Shown piece after piece: positions 23,601 to 37,244 of a stretch of 64,000 nucleotides of DNA. Made by a program: the position numbers and the translations under genes. The notes under the pieces were generated by a model, which worked only from the letters and a program-made list of their open reading frames with translations, did not search any database and was not told the origin of the DNA. This DNA comes from Halictus rubicundus (lineage: Eukaryota; Arthropoda; Insecta; Hymenoptera; Halictidae): the NCBI RefSeq assembly GCF_050948215.1, contig NW_027488567.1:930001-994000 (forward strand), read 5' to 3'. The number at the start of each line of letters is the position of its first letter. Position 1 is the first letter of the stretch.

Positions 23601-26600
23601 GAGGATAGGATAGGATAGAGGATAGGATACGGATAGAGGATAGGATAGGATAAAGGATAGGATAGAGGATAGGATAGAGGATTGGATAGGATAGACGATA
23701 TTATAGGATAGAGGATAGGATGGGATAGCGGATAGGATAGTATGGAGTATACGATAGAATTGAGGATGGGATAGGGTTGAGAATAGGATAGGAAAGAGGA
23801 TAGGAGAAGATAGAGGATAGGATAGGATAGAGGATAGGATACGATAGAGGATAGGATAGAGAATAGGATAGGATAGAGGATAGGGGATTGGATCGGATAT
23901 GGGATAGGAGACGGTAGAGGATTGGATAGGATAGAGGATATTATAGGATAGAGGATAGGATAGGATTGATGATAGGATAGGAAAGATTACAGGATAGGAT
24001 ACAGGATACGATATTATAGAGGATACGATATTATAGAGGATAGGATAGGATAGAGGATAGGATAGGATAGAGGATAGGATAGGATAGAGGATAGGATAGG
24101 ATAGAGGATAGGATAGGATAGGATAGAGGATAGGATAGGATATAGGATAGGATAGGATAGAGCATAGGATAGGATAGAGGATAGGATAGGATAGAGGATT
24201 GGATAGGATAGAGGATACCAAAGGATAGAGGATAGGATAGGATTGAGGATAGGATAGGAAAGGGGACAGGATAGGATACAGGATGCGATATTATAGAGGA
24301 TAGGATAGGATAGAGGATAGGATAGGATAGAGGAGAGGATAGGATAGGATAGAGGATAGGATAGGATAGAGGATAGGATAGGATAGAGGATAGGATAGGA
24401 CAGAGGATAGGATAGGATAGAGGATAGGATAGGATAGAGGATAGGATAGGATAGAGGATAGGATAGGATAGAGGATAGGATACGATAGAGGATAGGATAG
24501 AGAATAGGATAGGATAGAGGATAGGGGATTGGATCGGATACAGGATAGGAGACGGTAGAGGATTGGATAGGATAGAGGATAGGATAGGATAGAGGATATT
24601 ATAGGATAGAGGATAGGATAGGATTGATGTTAGGATAGGAAAGATTACAGGATAGGATACAGGATACGATATTATAGAGGATACGATATTATAGAGGATA
24701 GGATAGGATAGAGGATAGGATAGGATAGAGGATAGGATAGGATAGAGGATAGGATAGGATAGAGGATAGGATAGGATATAGGATAGGATAGGATAGAGCA
24801 TAGGATAGGATAGAGGATAGGATAGGATAGAGGATTGGATAGTATAGAGGATACCAAAGGATAGAGGATAGGATAGGAATGAGGATAGGATAGGAAAGAG
24901 GAAAGGATAGGATAGAGGATAGGATAGGATAGAGGATAGGATAGGATAGAGGATACGATACGATAGAGGATAGGATAGAGGATAGGGGATTGGATCGGAT
25001 ACAGGATAGGAGACGGTAGAGGATTGGATAGGATATAGGATAGGATAGGATAGAGGATAGGATAGGATAGAGGATAGGATAGGATAGGTGATTGGATAGG
25101 ATAGAGGATACCAAAGGATAGAGGATAGGATAGGATTGAGGATAGGATAGGAAAGAGGACAGGATAGAGAATAGGATAGGATAGAGGATAGGGGATTGGA
25201 TCGGATACAGGATAGGAGACGGTAGAGGATTGGATAGGATTGAGGATATTATAGGATAGAGGATAGGATAGGATTGACGATAGGATAGGAAAGAGGACAG
25301 GATAGGATACAGGATACGATATTATAGAGGATACGATATTATAGAGGATAGGATAGGATAGAGGATAGGATAGGATAGGATAGAGAATAGGATAGGATAG
25401 AGGATAGGATAGGATAGGATAGAGAATAGGATAGGATAGAGGATAGGATAGGATAGAGGATAGGATAGGACAGAGGATAGGATAGGATAGAGGATAGGAT
25501 AGGATAGAGGATAGGATAGGATAGAGTATAGGATGGTATACAGGATAGGATAGGATAGACGATAGGATAGGATAGCGGATAGGATAGGATAGAGGATAGG
25601 ATAGGATAGAGGATAGGATAGGATAGAGGATAGGATAGGATAGAGGATAGGATACGATAGAGGATAGGATAGAGAATAGGATAGGATAGAGGATAGGGGA
25701 TTGGATCGGATACAGGATAGGAGACGGTAGAGGATTGGATAGGATAGAGGATAGGATAGGATAGAGGATATTATAGGATAGAGGATAGGATAGGATTGAT
25801 GTTAGGATAGGAAAGATTGCAGGATAGGATACAGGATGCGATATTATAGAGGATAGGATAGGATAGAGGATAGGATAGGATAGAGGATAGGATAGGATAG
25901 AGGATAGGATAGGATATAGGATAGGATAGGATAGAGGATAGGATAGGATAGAGGATAAGATAGGATAGAGGATAGGATAGGATAGAGGATAGGATAGGAT
26001 AGAGCAGGATAGGATAGAGGATAGGATAGGATAGAGGATTGGATAGGATAGAGGATAGGATAGGTTAGAGGATATTATAGGATAGAGGATAGGATAGGAT
26101 TGATGTTAGGATAGGAAAGATTACAGGATAGGATACAGGATACGATATTATAGAGGATAGGATATTATAGAGGATAGGATAGGATAGAGGATAGGATAGG
26201 ATAGAGGATAGGATAGGATAGAGGATAGGATAGGATAGAGGATAGGATAGGATAGAGGATAGGATAGGATATAGGATAGGATAGGATTGAGGATAGGATA
26301 GTAAAGAGGACAGGATAGGATACAGGATACGATATTATAGAGGATAGGATAGGATAGAGGATAGGATAGGATAGAGGATAGGATAGGACAGAGGATAGGA
26401 TAGGATAGAGGATAGGATAGGATAGAGGATAGGATAGGATAGAGTATAGGATGGTATACAGGATAGGATAGGATAGACGATAGGATAGGATAGCGGATAG
26501 GATAGGATAGAGGATAGGATAGGATAGAGGATAGGATAGGATAGAGGATAGGATAGGATAGAGGATAGGATACGATAGAGGATAGGATAGAGAATAGGAT

Positions 26601-29400
26601 AGGATAGAGGATAGGGGATTGGATCGGATACAGGATAGGAGACGGTAGAGGATTGGATAGGATAGAGGATAGGATAGGATAGAGGATATTATAGGATAGA
26701 GGATAGGATAGGATTGATGTTAGGATAGGAAAGATTGCAGGATAGGATACAGGATACGATATTATAGAGGATAGGATAGGATAGAGGATAGGATAGGATA
26801 GAGGATAGGATAGGATAGAGGATAGGATAGGATATAGGATAGGATAGGATAGAGGATAGGATAGGATAGAGGATAAGATAGGATAGAGGATAGGATAGGA
26901 TAGAGGATAGGATAGGATAGAGCAGGATAGGATAGAGGATAGGATAGGATAGAGGATTGGATAGGATAGAGGATAGGATAGGTTAGAGGATATTATAGGG
27001 TAGAGGATAGGATAGGATTGATGTTAGGATAGGAAAGATTACAGGATAGGATACAGGATACGATATTATAGAGGATAGGATATTATAGAGGATAGGATAG
27101 GATAGAGGATAGGATAGGATAGAGGATAGGATAGGATAGAGGATAGGATAGGATAGAGGATAGGATAGGATAGAGGATAGGATAGGATATAGGATAGGAT
27201 AGGATTGAGGATAGGATAGTAAAGAGGACAGGATAGGATACAGGATACGATATTATAGAGGATAGGATAGGATAGAGGATAGGATAGGATAGAGGATAGG
27301 ATACGGATAGAATATAGGATAGAATAGAGGATAGGATAGAGGATAGGATAGAGGATTGGATAGGATCAAGGATATTATAGGATAGAGGATAGGATAGGAT
27401 AGCGGATAGGATAGTATGGAGTATACGATTGAATTGAGGATAGGATAGGGTTGAGGATAGGATAGGATAGTGGATAGGAGAAGATAGAGGATAGGATAGG
27501 ATAGAGGATAGGATACGATAGAGGATAGGATAGAGAATAGGATAGGATAGAGGATAGGGGATTGGATCGGATACAGGATAGGAGACGGTAGAGGATTGGA
27601 TAGGATAGAGGATAGGATAGAGGATAGGATAGAGGATAGGATAGAGGATAGGATAGGATAGAGGATATGATAGGATAGAGGATAGCATAGGATAGAGGAT
27701 AGGATAGGACAGAGGATAACATAGGGGATTGGATAGGATAGAGGATAGGAGACGATAGAGGATAGGATAGGATTGATGATAGGATAGGATAGATGATATT
27801 ATAGGAAAGAGGATAGGATATGATAGTGGATACGATATTATAGAGGATAGGATAGGATAGTGTATAGGATAGGATGGAGGATAAGATAGGATAGAGGATA
27901 AGATAGGATAGAGTATAACATAGGGGATTGGATAGGATAGAGGATAGGATAGGATTGATGATAGGATAGGAAAGATTACAGGATAGGATACAGGATACGA
28001 TATTATAGAGGATACGATATTATAGAGGATACGATATTATAGAGGATAGGATAGGATAGAGGATAGGATAGGATAGAGGATAGGATAGGATAGAGGATAG
28101 AATAGGATAGAGGATAGGATAGGACAGAGGATAGGATAGGATAGAGGATAGGATAGGATAGAGGATAGGATAGAGGATTGGATAGGATAGAGGATATTAT
28201 AGGATAGAGGATAGGATAGGATAGCGGATAGGATAGTATGGAGTATACGATAGAATTGAGGATGGGATAGGGTTGAGGATAGGATAGGAAAGAGGATAGG
28301 AGAAGATAGAGGATAGGATGGTATAAAGGATAGGATAGGATAGACGATAGGATAGGATAGAGGATAGGATAGGATAGAGGATAGGATAGGATAGAGGATA
28401 GGATAGGATAGAGGATAGGATAGGATAGAGGATAGGATAGGATAGAGGATAGGATAGGATAGAGGATAGGATAGGATAGAGGATAGGATACGATAGAGAA
28501 TAGGATAGAGAATACGATAGGATAGAGGATAGGGGATTGGATCGGATACAGGATAGGAGACGGTAGTGGATTGGATAGGATAGAGGATAGGATAGAGGAT
28601 AGGATAGAGGATAGGATAGAGGATTGGATAGGATAGAGGATATTATAGGATAGAGGATAGGATAGGATAGCGGATAGGATAGGATCGAGTATAGGATAGA
28701 ATTGAGGATAGGATAGGGTTGAGGATACGATAGGAAAGAGGACAGGATAGGATAGAGGATAGGATAGGATATAGGATAGGATAGGATAGAGGATATGATA
28801 GGATAGAGGATAGCATAGGATAGAGGATAGGATAGGATTGAGGATAACATAGGGGATTGGATAGGATAGAGGATAGGAGACGATAGAGGATAGGATAGGA
28901 TTGATGATAGGATAGGATAGATGATATTATAGGAAAGAGGATAGGATATGATAGAGGATACGATATTATAGAGGATAGGATAGGATAGAGGATAAGATAG
29001 GATAGAGTATAACATAGGGGATTGGATAGGATAGAGGATAGGAGACGATAGAGGATAGGATAGGATTGATGATAGGATAGGAAAGATTAAAGGATAGGAT
29101 ACAGGATACGATATTATAGAGGATACGATATTATAGAGGATAGGATAGGATAGAGGATAGGATAGGATAGATGATAGGATAGGATTGAGGATAGGATAGG
29201 AAAGAGGAGAGGATCAGATACAGGATACGATATTATAGAGGATACTATATTATAGAGGATAGGATAGGATAGAGGATAGGATAGGATAGAGGATAGGATA
29301 GGATAGAGGATAGGATAGGAGAGAGGATAGGATAGGACAGAGGATAGGATAGGATAGAGGATAGGATAGGATAGAGGATAGGATATAGGATTGGATAGGA
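11659..29400 (+). repeat. Left satellite domain, marked by the ATCGGATACAGG variant block
   Basis: A recurrent marker reads GGGGATTGGATCGGATACAG and continues through GGAGACGGTAGAGGATTGG. It is seen near 12,097, 12,837, 13,897, 14,606, 15,326, 16,028, 16,482, 17,757, 19,113, 19,812, 21,083, 21,790, 22,635, 23,885, 24,523, 24,984, 25,186, 25,694, 26,613, 27,558 and 28,528. It often alternates with blocks of CGATATTATAGAGGATA. The marker then disappears until ~43.77 kb, and afterwards recurs only occasionally (46.86, 49.83, 58.56, 63.05 kb). Positions were read by eye. Confidence 0.75.
19440..24455 (+). repeat. ~2.8-kb tandem duplication within the left domain
   Basis: The block from ~19,440 to ~21,655 matches ~22,235 to ~24,455 at an offset of 2,795-2,812 bp, settling at exactly 2,800 bp from ~19,900. 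Shared marks include GGATGCGATATTATAG at 21,481/24,281 and a GGGATAGAATAGG stretch near 20,750/23,550. Only a few substitutions were noticed, for example ACGATAGA versus ACGACGGA near 20,353/23,153. Length differences are one 17-bp and one 12-bp unit. Left boundary is approximate. Confidence 0.8.
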
Positions 29401-32400
29401 TAGAGGATAGGATCGGATAGAGGATAGGATAGGATTGAGGATAGGAGAGGATAGAGCAGATGATAGAGCATAGGAAAGAATTGAGGATAGGATAGGATAG
29501 AATATAGGATAGGATAGAGAATAGGATAGGATAGATGATATTATAGGATAGAGGATAGGATAGGATGGAGGATAGTATAGGATAGAGGATAGGATATAGG
29601 ATTGGATAGGATAGAGGATAGGATAGGATAGAGGATAGGATAGGATAGAGGATAGGATAGTATAGAGGATAGGATAGGATAGAGGATAGGAGAGGATAGA
29701 GGATAGGATATTATGGAGGATAGGATAGGATAGAGGATAACATAGTGGATTGGATAGCATAGAGGATAGGAGACGATAGAGGATAGGATAGGATAGAGGA
29801 TACGATAGGATAGATGATATTATAGGATAGAGGATAGGATAGGATGGAGGATAGGATAGGATAGAGGATAGGATATAGGATTGGATAGGATAGAGGATAG
29901 GATCGGATAGAGGATAGGATAGGATTGAGGATAGGAGAGGATAGAGCAGATGATAGAGCATAGGAAAGAATTGAGGATAGGATAGGATAGAATATAGGAT
30001 AGGATAGAGAATAGGATAGGATAGATGATATTATAGGATAGAGGATAGGATAGGATGGAGGATAGGATAGGATAGAGGATAAGATAGGATAGAGGATAGG
30101 ACAGGATAGAGGGTAGGATAGGGTAGAGCAGGATAGGATAGAGGATAGGATAGGATAGAGCAGGATAGGATAGAGGATAGGATAGAGGATTGGATAGGAT
30201 AGAGGATATTATAGGATAGAGGATAGGATAGGACAGAGGATAGGATAGGATAGAGGAAAGGATATTATAGAGGATAGGATAGGATAGAGGATAACATAGG
30301 GGATTGGATAGCATAGAGGATAGGAGACGATAGAGGATAGGATAGGATTGAGGATAGGATAGTAAAGACGACAGGATAGGATACAGGATACGATATTATA
30401 GAGGACAGGATAGGATAGAGGATAGGATAGGATAGAGGATAGGATAGGATAGAGGATAGGATAGGACAGAGGATAGGATACGGATAGAGGATAGGATAGA
30501 ATAGAGGATAGTATAGAGGATAGGATAGAGGATTGGATAGGATAGAGGATATTATAGGATAGACGATAGGATAGGATAGCGGATAGGATAGTATGGAGTA
30601 TACGATAGAATTGAGGATAGGATAGGGTTGAGGATAGGATAGGATACAGGATAGGATAGGACAGAGGATAGGATAGGATAGAGGATAAGATAATATAGAG
30701 GATAGGATAGGATAGATGATAGGATAGGTTAGAGGATAGGATAGGATAGAGGATAGGAAAGGATAGAGGATAGGTTAGGATAGAGGATAGGATAGGATAG
30801 AGGATAGGATATTATGGAGGATAGGATAGGATAGAGGATAACATAGTGCATTGGATAGCATAGAGGATAGGAGACGATAGAGGATAGGAGAGGATAGAGG
30901 ATACGATAGGATAGATGATATTATAGGATAGAGGATAGGATAGGATGGAGGATAGGATAGGATAGAGGATAGGATATAGGATTGGATAGGATAGAGGATA
31001 GGATCGGATAGAGGATAGGATAGGATTGAGGATAGGAGAGGATAGAGCAGATGATAGAGCATAGGAAAGAATTGAGGATAGGATAGGATAGAATATAGGA
31101 TAGGATAGAGAATAGGATAGGATAGATGATATTATAGGATAGAGGATAGGATAGGATGGAGGATAGGATAGGATAGAGGATAAGATAGGATAGAGGATAG
31201 GATAGGATAGAGGATAGGATAGGATAGAGGATAGGATAGGATTGAGGATAGGATAGGGAAGAGGACAGGATCTGATACAGGATACGATATTATAGAGGAT
31301 ACGATATTATAGAGGATACGATATTATAGAGGATAGGATAGGATAGAGGATAGGATAGGATAGAGGATAGGATAGGATAGAGGATAGGATTGGAGAGAGG
31401 ATAGGATAGGACAGAGGATAGGATAGGATAGAGGATAGGATAGGATAGAGGATAGGATAGGATAGAGGATAGGATAGGATAGAGGATAGGATAGGATAGT
31501 TGATAGGATAGGATACAGGATAGGATAGGATAGAGGATAGGATAGGATAGAGAATAGGATAGGATAGAGGATAGGATAGGATAGAGGATAGGATAGGAAA
31601 GAGGACAGGATAGGATACAGGATACGATATTATAGAGGATACGATATTATAGAGGATAGGATAGAATATAGGATAGGATAGAGAATAGGATAGGATAGAT
31701 GATATTATAGGATAGAGGATAGGATAGGATGGAGGATAGTATAGGATAGAGGATAGGATATAGGATTGGATAGGATAGAGGATAGGATAGGATAGAGGAT
31801 AGGATAGGATAGAGGATAGGATAGGATAGAGGATAGGATAGGATAGAGGATAGGATAGTATAGAGGATAGGATAGGATAGAGGATAGGATAGGATAGAGG
31901 ATTGGATAGGGTACAGGATAGGATAGGATAGAGGATAGGATATTATAGAGGATAGGATAGGATAGAGGATAACATAGGGGATTGGATAGCATAGAGGATA
32001 GGAGACGATAGGGGATAGGATAGGGTAGAGGATAGGATAGGATAGATGATATTATAGGATAGAGGATAGGATAGGATAGTTGATGGGATAGGATACAGCA
32101 TAGGATAGGATAGAGGATAGGATAGGATAGAGGATAGGATAGGATAGAGGATAGGATAGGATAGAGGACAGGATAGGATAGAGGATAGGATAGGATAGAG
32201 GATTGGATAGGATAGAGGATGCGATAGGATAGAGGATAGGATAGGATAGAGGATAGGATAGGATAGAGGATAGGATATTATAGAGGATGGGATATTATAG
32301 AGGATAGGATAGGATAGAGGATAACATAGGGGATTGGATAGCATAGAGGATAGGAGACGATAGAGGATAGGATAGGATAGAGGATAGGATAGGATAGATG

Positions 32401-33833
32401 ATATTATAGGATAGAGGATAGGATAGGATGGAGGATAGGATAGGATAGAGGATAGGATATAGGATTGGATAGGATAGAGGATAGGATCGGATAGAGGATT
32501 GGATAGGATTGAGGATAGGAGATGATAGAGCAGATGATAGAGCATAGGAAAGAATTGAGGATAGAATAGGATAGAATATAGGATAGGATAGTGAATAGGA
32601 TAGGATAGAGGATAGGATAGGATAGAGGATAGGATAGGATAGAGGATAGGATAGGATAGAGGATAGGATAGGATAGTTGATAGGATAGGATACAGGATAG
32701 GATAGGATAGAGGATAGGATAGGATAGAGGATAGGATAGCATAGAGGATAGGATAGGATATAGGATAGGATAGGATAGAGGATAGGATAGGATAGAGGAT
32801 AGGATAGGATAGAGGATTGGATAGGATAGAGGATACCAAAGGATAGAGGATAGGATAGGATAGAGGATAGGATAGGATAGAGGATAGGATAGGAGAGAGG
32901 ATAGGATAGGACAGAGGATAGGATAGGATAGAGGATAGGATAGGATAGAGGATAGGATAGGATAGAGGATAGGATAGGATAGTTGATAGGATAGGATAGG
33001 ATAGAGGATAGGATAGGATAGGATAGTTGATAGGATAGGATACAGGATAGGATAGGATAGAGGATAGGATAGGATAGAGGATAGGATAGGACAGAGGATA
33101 GGATAGGATAGAGGAAAGGATATTATAGAGGATAGGATAGGATAGAGGATAACATAGGGGATTGGATAGCATAGAGGATAGGAGACGATAGAGGATAGGA
33201 TAGGGTTGAGGATAGGATAGGATACAGGATAGGATAGGACAGAGGATAGGATAGGATAGAGGATAAGATAATATAGAGGATAGGATAGGATAGATGATAG
33301 GATAGGATAGAGGATAGGATGGGATACAGGATAGGATAGGATAGAGGATAGGATAGGATAGAGGATAGGATAGGATAGAGGATAGGTTAGGATAGAGGAT
33401 AGGATAGGATAGAGGATAGGATATTATGGAGGATAGGATAGGATAGAGGATAACATAGTGGATTGGATAGCATAGAGGATAGGAGACGATAGAGGATAGG
33501 ATAGGATAGAGGATACGATAGGATAGATGATATTATAGGATAGAGGATAGGATAGGATGGAGGATAGGATAGGATAGAGGATAGGATATAGGATTGGATA
33601 GGATAGAGGATAGGATCGGATAGAGGATAGGATAGGATTGAGGATAGGAGAGGATAGAGCAGATGGTAGAGCATAGGAAAGAATTGAGGATAGGATAGGA
33701 TAGAATATAGGATAGGATAGAGAATAGGATAGGATAGATGATATTATAGGATAGAGGATAGGATAGGATGGAGGATAGGATAGGATAGAGGATAAGATAG
33801 GATAGAGGATAGGATAGGATAGAGGGTAGGATA

Positions 33834-33848
33834 GGATAGAGCAGGATA
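33834..33848 (+). repeat. Target-site duplication, left, first GC-rich element copy
   Basis: GGATAGAGCAGGATA lies directly before the element and again after its poly(A) at 34,550-34,564. An unoccupied version of the same neighbourhood at ~38,331-38,345 carries the 15 bp once, supporting a true duplication rather than chance repeat similarity. Confidence 0.8.
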
Positions 33849-34549
33849 CACTCTGGAGGAGTGTCCGGCATGGGGGGGAGAGCGCCGTGCCCTGCGGCGC
33901 GCGGTGGGCCACGACCTCTCGCTCCCGGCTGTCGTCGCTGCGGCAGCCGGTGGCGAGGAGGCGTGGAGGGGGTTCGCTTCCTTCTGCGAGCGGGTTATGC
34001 TGCGGAAGGAGGCTGCGGAACGGGATCGGGAGCGTAATCACGATCCCGGCCGAAGGGGGGGGAGGCGGCGCAGGGTACGCCCCGGGGGCGTACCCCCGTT
34101 GCGACGCCTCTGACGCGAGCGGGGACGCCCTTGATGATCTCGAGGCGGGGGATCGGATATCCCCTTACACTCGGTCACCAACGGCGTCCCCGGAGGCCGC
34201 CGGGCATCTCGAGCGGGGGCTCGGATGCTCATCGGGCGGCCTAACAGGGGGGAAGGCGCCACGTCGTCCGTTGCGTGGTGCCTTCGGATAGAGTAGGTAC
34301 GGGAGGGGGCCGCGTCCCCCCCTGGGTGGTATGCTAAGGCGGGGGCACACCGGATTGACATGCGCGCGCAGAGCACGGGTGCCCCCAGGAGTCTAGGGAC
34401 GGACGGGGAGGAGTTAGTGGGTATACTCGGCGTTGCACCAACCAGCCGAGGAGTCCCACATAACCCGGACCACCCCCCCCCCCCGGGGGGGTTCGGGTAT
34501 CCGTAACGAGATTACCTCCTCGGAAAAAAAAAAAAAAAAAAAAAAAAAA
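33849..34549 (+). mobile_element. 5'-truncated GC-rich R1-type non-LTR retrotransposon, first copy
   Basis: About 701 bp of GC-rich DNA interrupts the satellite. It consists of the last 87 codons of an ORF2, a ~410-bp 3' UTR with a C12 run followed by G's (around 34,473-34,490), and 26 A's (34,524-34,549). The 15-bp duplications at both sides and the truncated start are the signature of incomplete target-primed reverse transcription. Composition and protein sequence differ strongly from the A-rich element at 1-11,658, so this is a separate family. The sense strand equals the GGATA strand, as for that element. Confidence 0.9.
33850..34113 (+). pseudogene. ORF2 C-terminal remnant of the GC-rich R1-type element, first copy
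   Basis: In frame from 33,850 to TGA 34,111-34,113, it encodes 87 residues beginning TLEECPAWGGERRALRRAVG, then DLSLPAVV, EEAWRGFASFCERVMLRKEA and an Arg-rich tail. The TLEECPAW motif is the end of the C-terminal zinc motif, and the FCE-VM--KEAAER stretch is typical of the extreme C-terminus of R1/TRAS-like ORF2. Endonuclease and RT are missing through 5' truncation, so no activity is possible. Other open frames across the same DNA are shadows. Confidence 0.85.
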
Positions 34550-34564
34550 GGATAGAGCAGGATA
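34550..34564 (+). repeat. Target-site duplication, right, first GC-rich element copy
   Basis: GGATAGAGCAGGATA follows the 26-A tail and matches 33,834-33,848 exactly. Confidence 0.8.
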
Positions 34565-36516
34565 GGATAGAGGATAGGATAGGATAGAGCAGGATAGGAT
34601 AGAGGATAGGATAGAGGATATTATAGGATAGAGGATAGGATAGGACAGAGGATAGGATAGGATAGAGGAAAGGATATTATAGAGGATAGGATAGGATAGA
34701 GGATAACATAGGGGATTGGATAGCATAGAGGATAGGAGACGATAGAGGATAGGATAGGATTGAGGATAGGATAGTAAAGTCGACAGGATAGGATACAGGA
34801 TACGATATTATAGAGGATAGGATAGGATAGAGGATAGGATAGGATAGAGGACAGGATAGGATAGAGGATAGGATAGGATAGAGGATTGGATAGGATAGAG
34901 GATGCGATAGGATAGAGGATAGGATAGGATAGAGGATAGGATAGGATAGAGGATAGGATATTATAGAGGATGGGATATTATAGAGGATAGGATAGGATAG
35001 AGGATAACATAGGGGATTGGATAGCATAGAGGATAGGAGACGATAGAGGATAGGATAGGATAGAGGATAGGATAGGATAGATGATATTATAGGATAGAGG
35101 ATAGGATAGGATGGAGGATAGGATAGGATAGAGGATAGGATATAGGATTGGATAGGATAGAGGATAGGATCGGATAGAGGATTGGATAGGATTGAGGATA
35201 GGAGATGATAGAGCAGATGATAGAGCATAGGAAAGAATTGAGGATAGAATAGGATAGAATATAGGATAGGATAGTGAATAGGATAGGATAGAGGATAGGA
35301 TAGGATAGAGGATAGGATAGGATAGAGGATAGGATAGGATAGAGGATAGGATAGGATAGTTGATAGGATAGGATACAGGATAGGATAGGATAGAGGATAG
35401 GATAGGATAGAGGATAGGATAGCATAGAGGATAGGATAGGATATAGGATAGGATAGGATAGAGGATAGGATAGGATAGAGGATAGGATAGGATAGAGGAT
35501 TGGATAGGATAGAGGATACCAAAGGATAGAGGATAGGATAGGATAGAGGATAGGATAGGATAGAGGATAGGATAGGAGAGAGGATAGGATAGGACAGAGG
35601 ATAGGATAGGATAGAGGATAGGATAGGATAGAGGATAGGATAGGATAGAGGATAGGATAGGATAGTTGATAGGATAGGATAGGATAGAGGATAGGATAGG
35701 ATAGGATAGTTGATAGGATAGGATACAGGATAGGATAGGATAGAGGATAGGATAGGATAGAGGATAGGATAGGACAGAGGATAGGATAGGATAGAGGAAA
35801 GGATATTATAGAGGATAGGATAGGATAGAGGATAACATAGGGGATTGGATAGCATAGAGGATAGGAGACGATAGAGGATAGGATAGGGTTGAGGATAGGA
35901 TAGGATACAGGATAGGATAGGACAGAGGATAGGATAGGATAGAGGATAAGATAATATAGAGGATAGGATAGGATAGATGATAGGATAGGATAGAGGATAG
36001 GATGGGATACAGGATAGGATAGGATAGAGGATAGGATAGGATAGAGGATAGGATAGGATAGAGGATAGGTTAGGATAGAGGATAGGATAGGATAGAGGAT
36101 AGGATATTATGGAGGATAGGATAGGATAGAGGATAACATAGTGGATTGGATAGCATAGAGGATAGGAGACGATAGAGGATAGGATAGGATAGAGGATACG
36201 ATAGGATAGATGATATTATAGGATAGAGGATAGGATAGGATGGAGGATAGGATAGGATAGAGGATAGGATATAGGATTGGATAGGATAGAGGATAGGATC
36301 GGATAGAGGATAGGATAGGATTGAGGATAGGAGAGGATAGAGCAGATGGTAGAGCATAGGAAAGAATTGAGGATAGGATAGGATAGAATATAGGATAGGA
36401 TAGAGAATAGGATAGGATAGATGATATTATAGGATAGAGGATAGGATAGGATGGAGGATAGGATAGGATAGAGGATAAGATAGGATAGAGGATAGGATAG
36501 GATAGAGGGTAGGATA

Positions 36517-36531
36517 GGATAGAGCAGGATA
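36517..36531 (+). repeat. Target-site duplication, left, second GC-rich element copy
   Basis: The same 15 bases, GGATAGAGCAGGATA, exactly 2,683 bp after the first. They were copied along with the block, not produced by a new insertion. Confidence 0.8.
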
Positions 36532-37229
36532 CACTCTGGAGGAGTGTCCGGCATGGGGGGGAGAGCGCCGTGCCCTGCGGCGCGCGGTGGGCCACGACCT
36601 CTCGCTCCCGGCTGTCGTCGCTGCGGCAGCCGGTGGCGAGGAGGCGTGGAGGGGGTTCGCTTCCTTCTGCGAGCGGGTTATGCTGCGGAAGGAGGCTGCG
36701 GAACGGGATCGGGAGCGTAATCACGATCCCGGCCGAAGGGGGGGGAGGCGGCGCAGGGTACGCCCCGGGGGCGTACCCCCGTTGCGACGCCTCTGACGCG
36801 AGCGGGGACGCCCTTGATGATCTCGAGGCGGGGGATCGGATATCCCCTTACACTCGGTCACCAACGGCGTCCCCGGAGGCCGCCGGGCATCTCGAGCGGG
36901 GGCTCGGATGCTCATCGGGCGGCCTAACAGGGGGGAAGGCGCCACGTCGTCCGTTGCGTGGTGCCTTCGGATAGAGTAGGTACGGGAGGGGGCCGCGTCC
37001 CCCCCTGGGTGGTATGCTAAGGCGGGGGCACACCGGATTGACATGCGCGCGCAGAGCACGGGTGCCCCCAGGAGTCTAGGGACGGACGGGGAGGAGTTAG
37101 TGGGTATACTCGGCGTTGCACCAACCAGCCGAGGAGTCCCACATAACCCGGACCACCCCCCCCCGGGGGGGTTCGGGTATCCGTAACGAGATTACCTCCT
37201 CGGAAAAAAAAAAAAAAAAAAAAAAAAAA
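36532..37229 (+). mobile_element. 5'-truncated GC-rich R1-type non-LTR retrotransposon, second copy
   Basis: Same truncation point, same 26-A tail and same flanks as the copy at 33,849. The only difference noticed is a C-run of 9 instead of 12 near 37,156-37,164. An identical truncation point and target site show that it arose by duplication of the satellite block rather than by a second retrotransposition. Confidence 0.9.
36533..36796 (+). pseudogene. ORF2 C-terminal remnant of the GC-rich R1-type element, second copy
   Basis: The 87-codon frame is the same as at 33,850-34,113, ending in TGA, with no difference noticed. It is a passenger of the 2,683-bp duplication and non-functional for the same reason, loss of endonuclease and RT. 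Confidence 0.85.
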
Positions 37230-37244
37230 GGATAGAGCAGGATA
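37230..37244 (+). repeat. Target-site duplication, right, second GC-rich element copy
   Basis: GGATAGAGCAGGATA directly after the poly(A), matching 36,517-36,531. Confidence 0.8.

Noticed and set aside
33887..34376. Overlapping open frames on both strands in the GC-rich insert (also 36,570-37,059)
   Set aside because: Only the frame ending at 34,113 (36,796) matches a known protein family. The others are GC-rich shadow frames.
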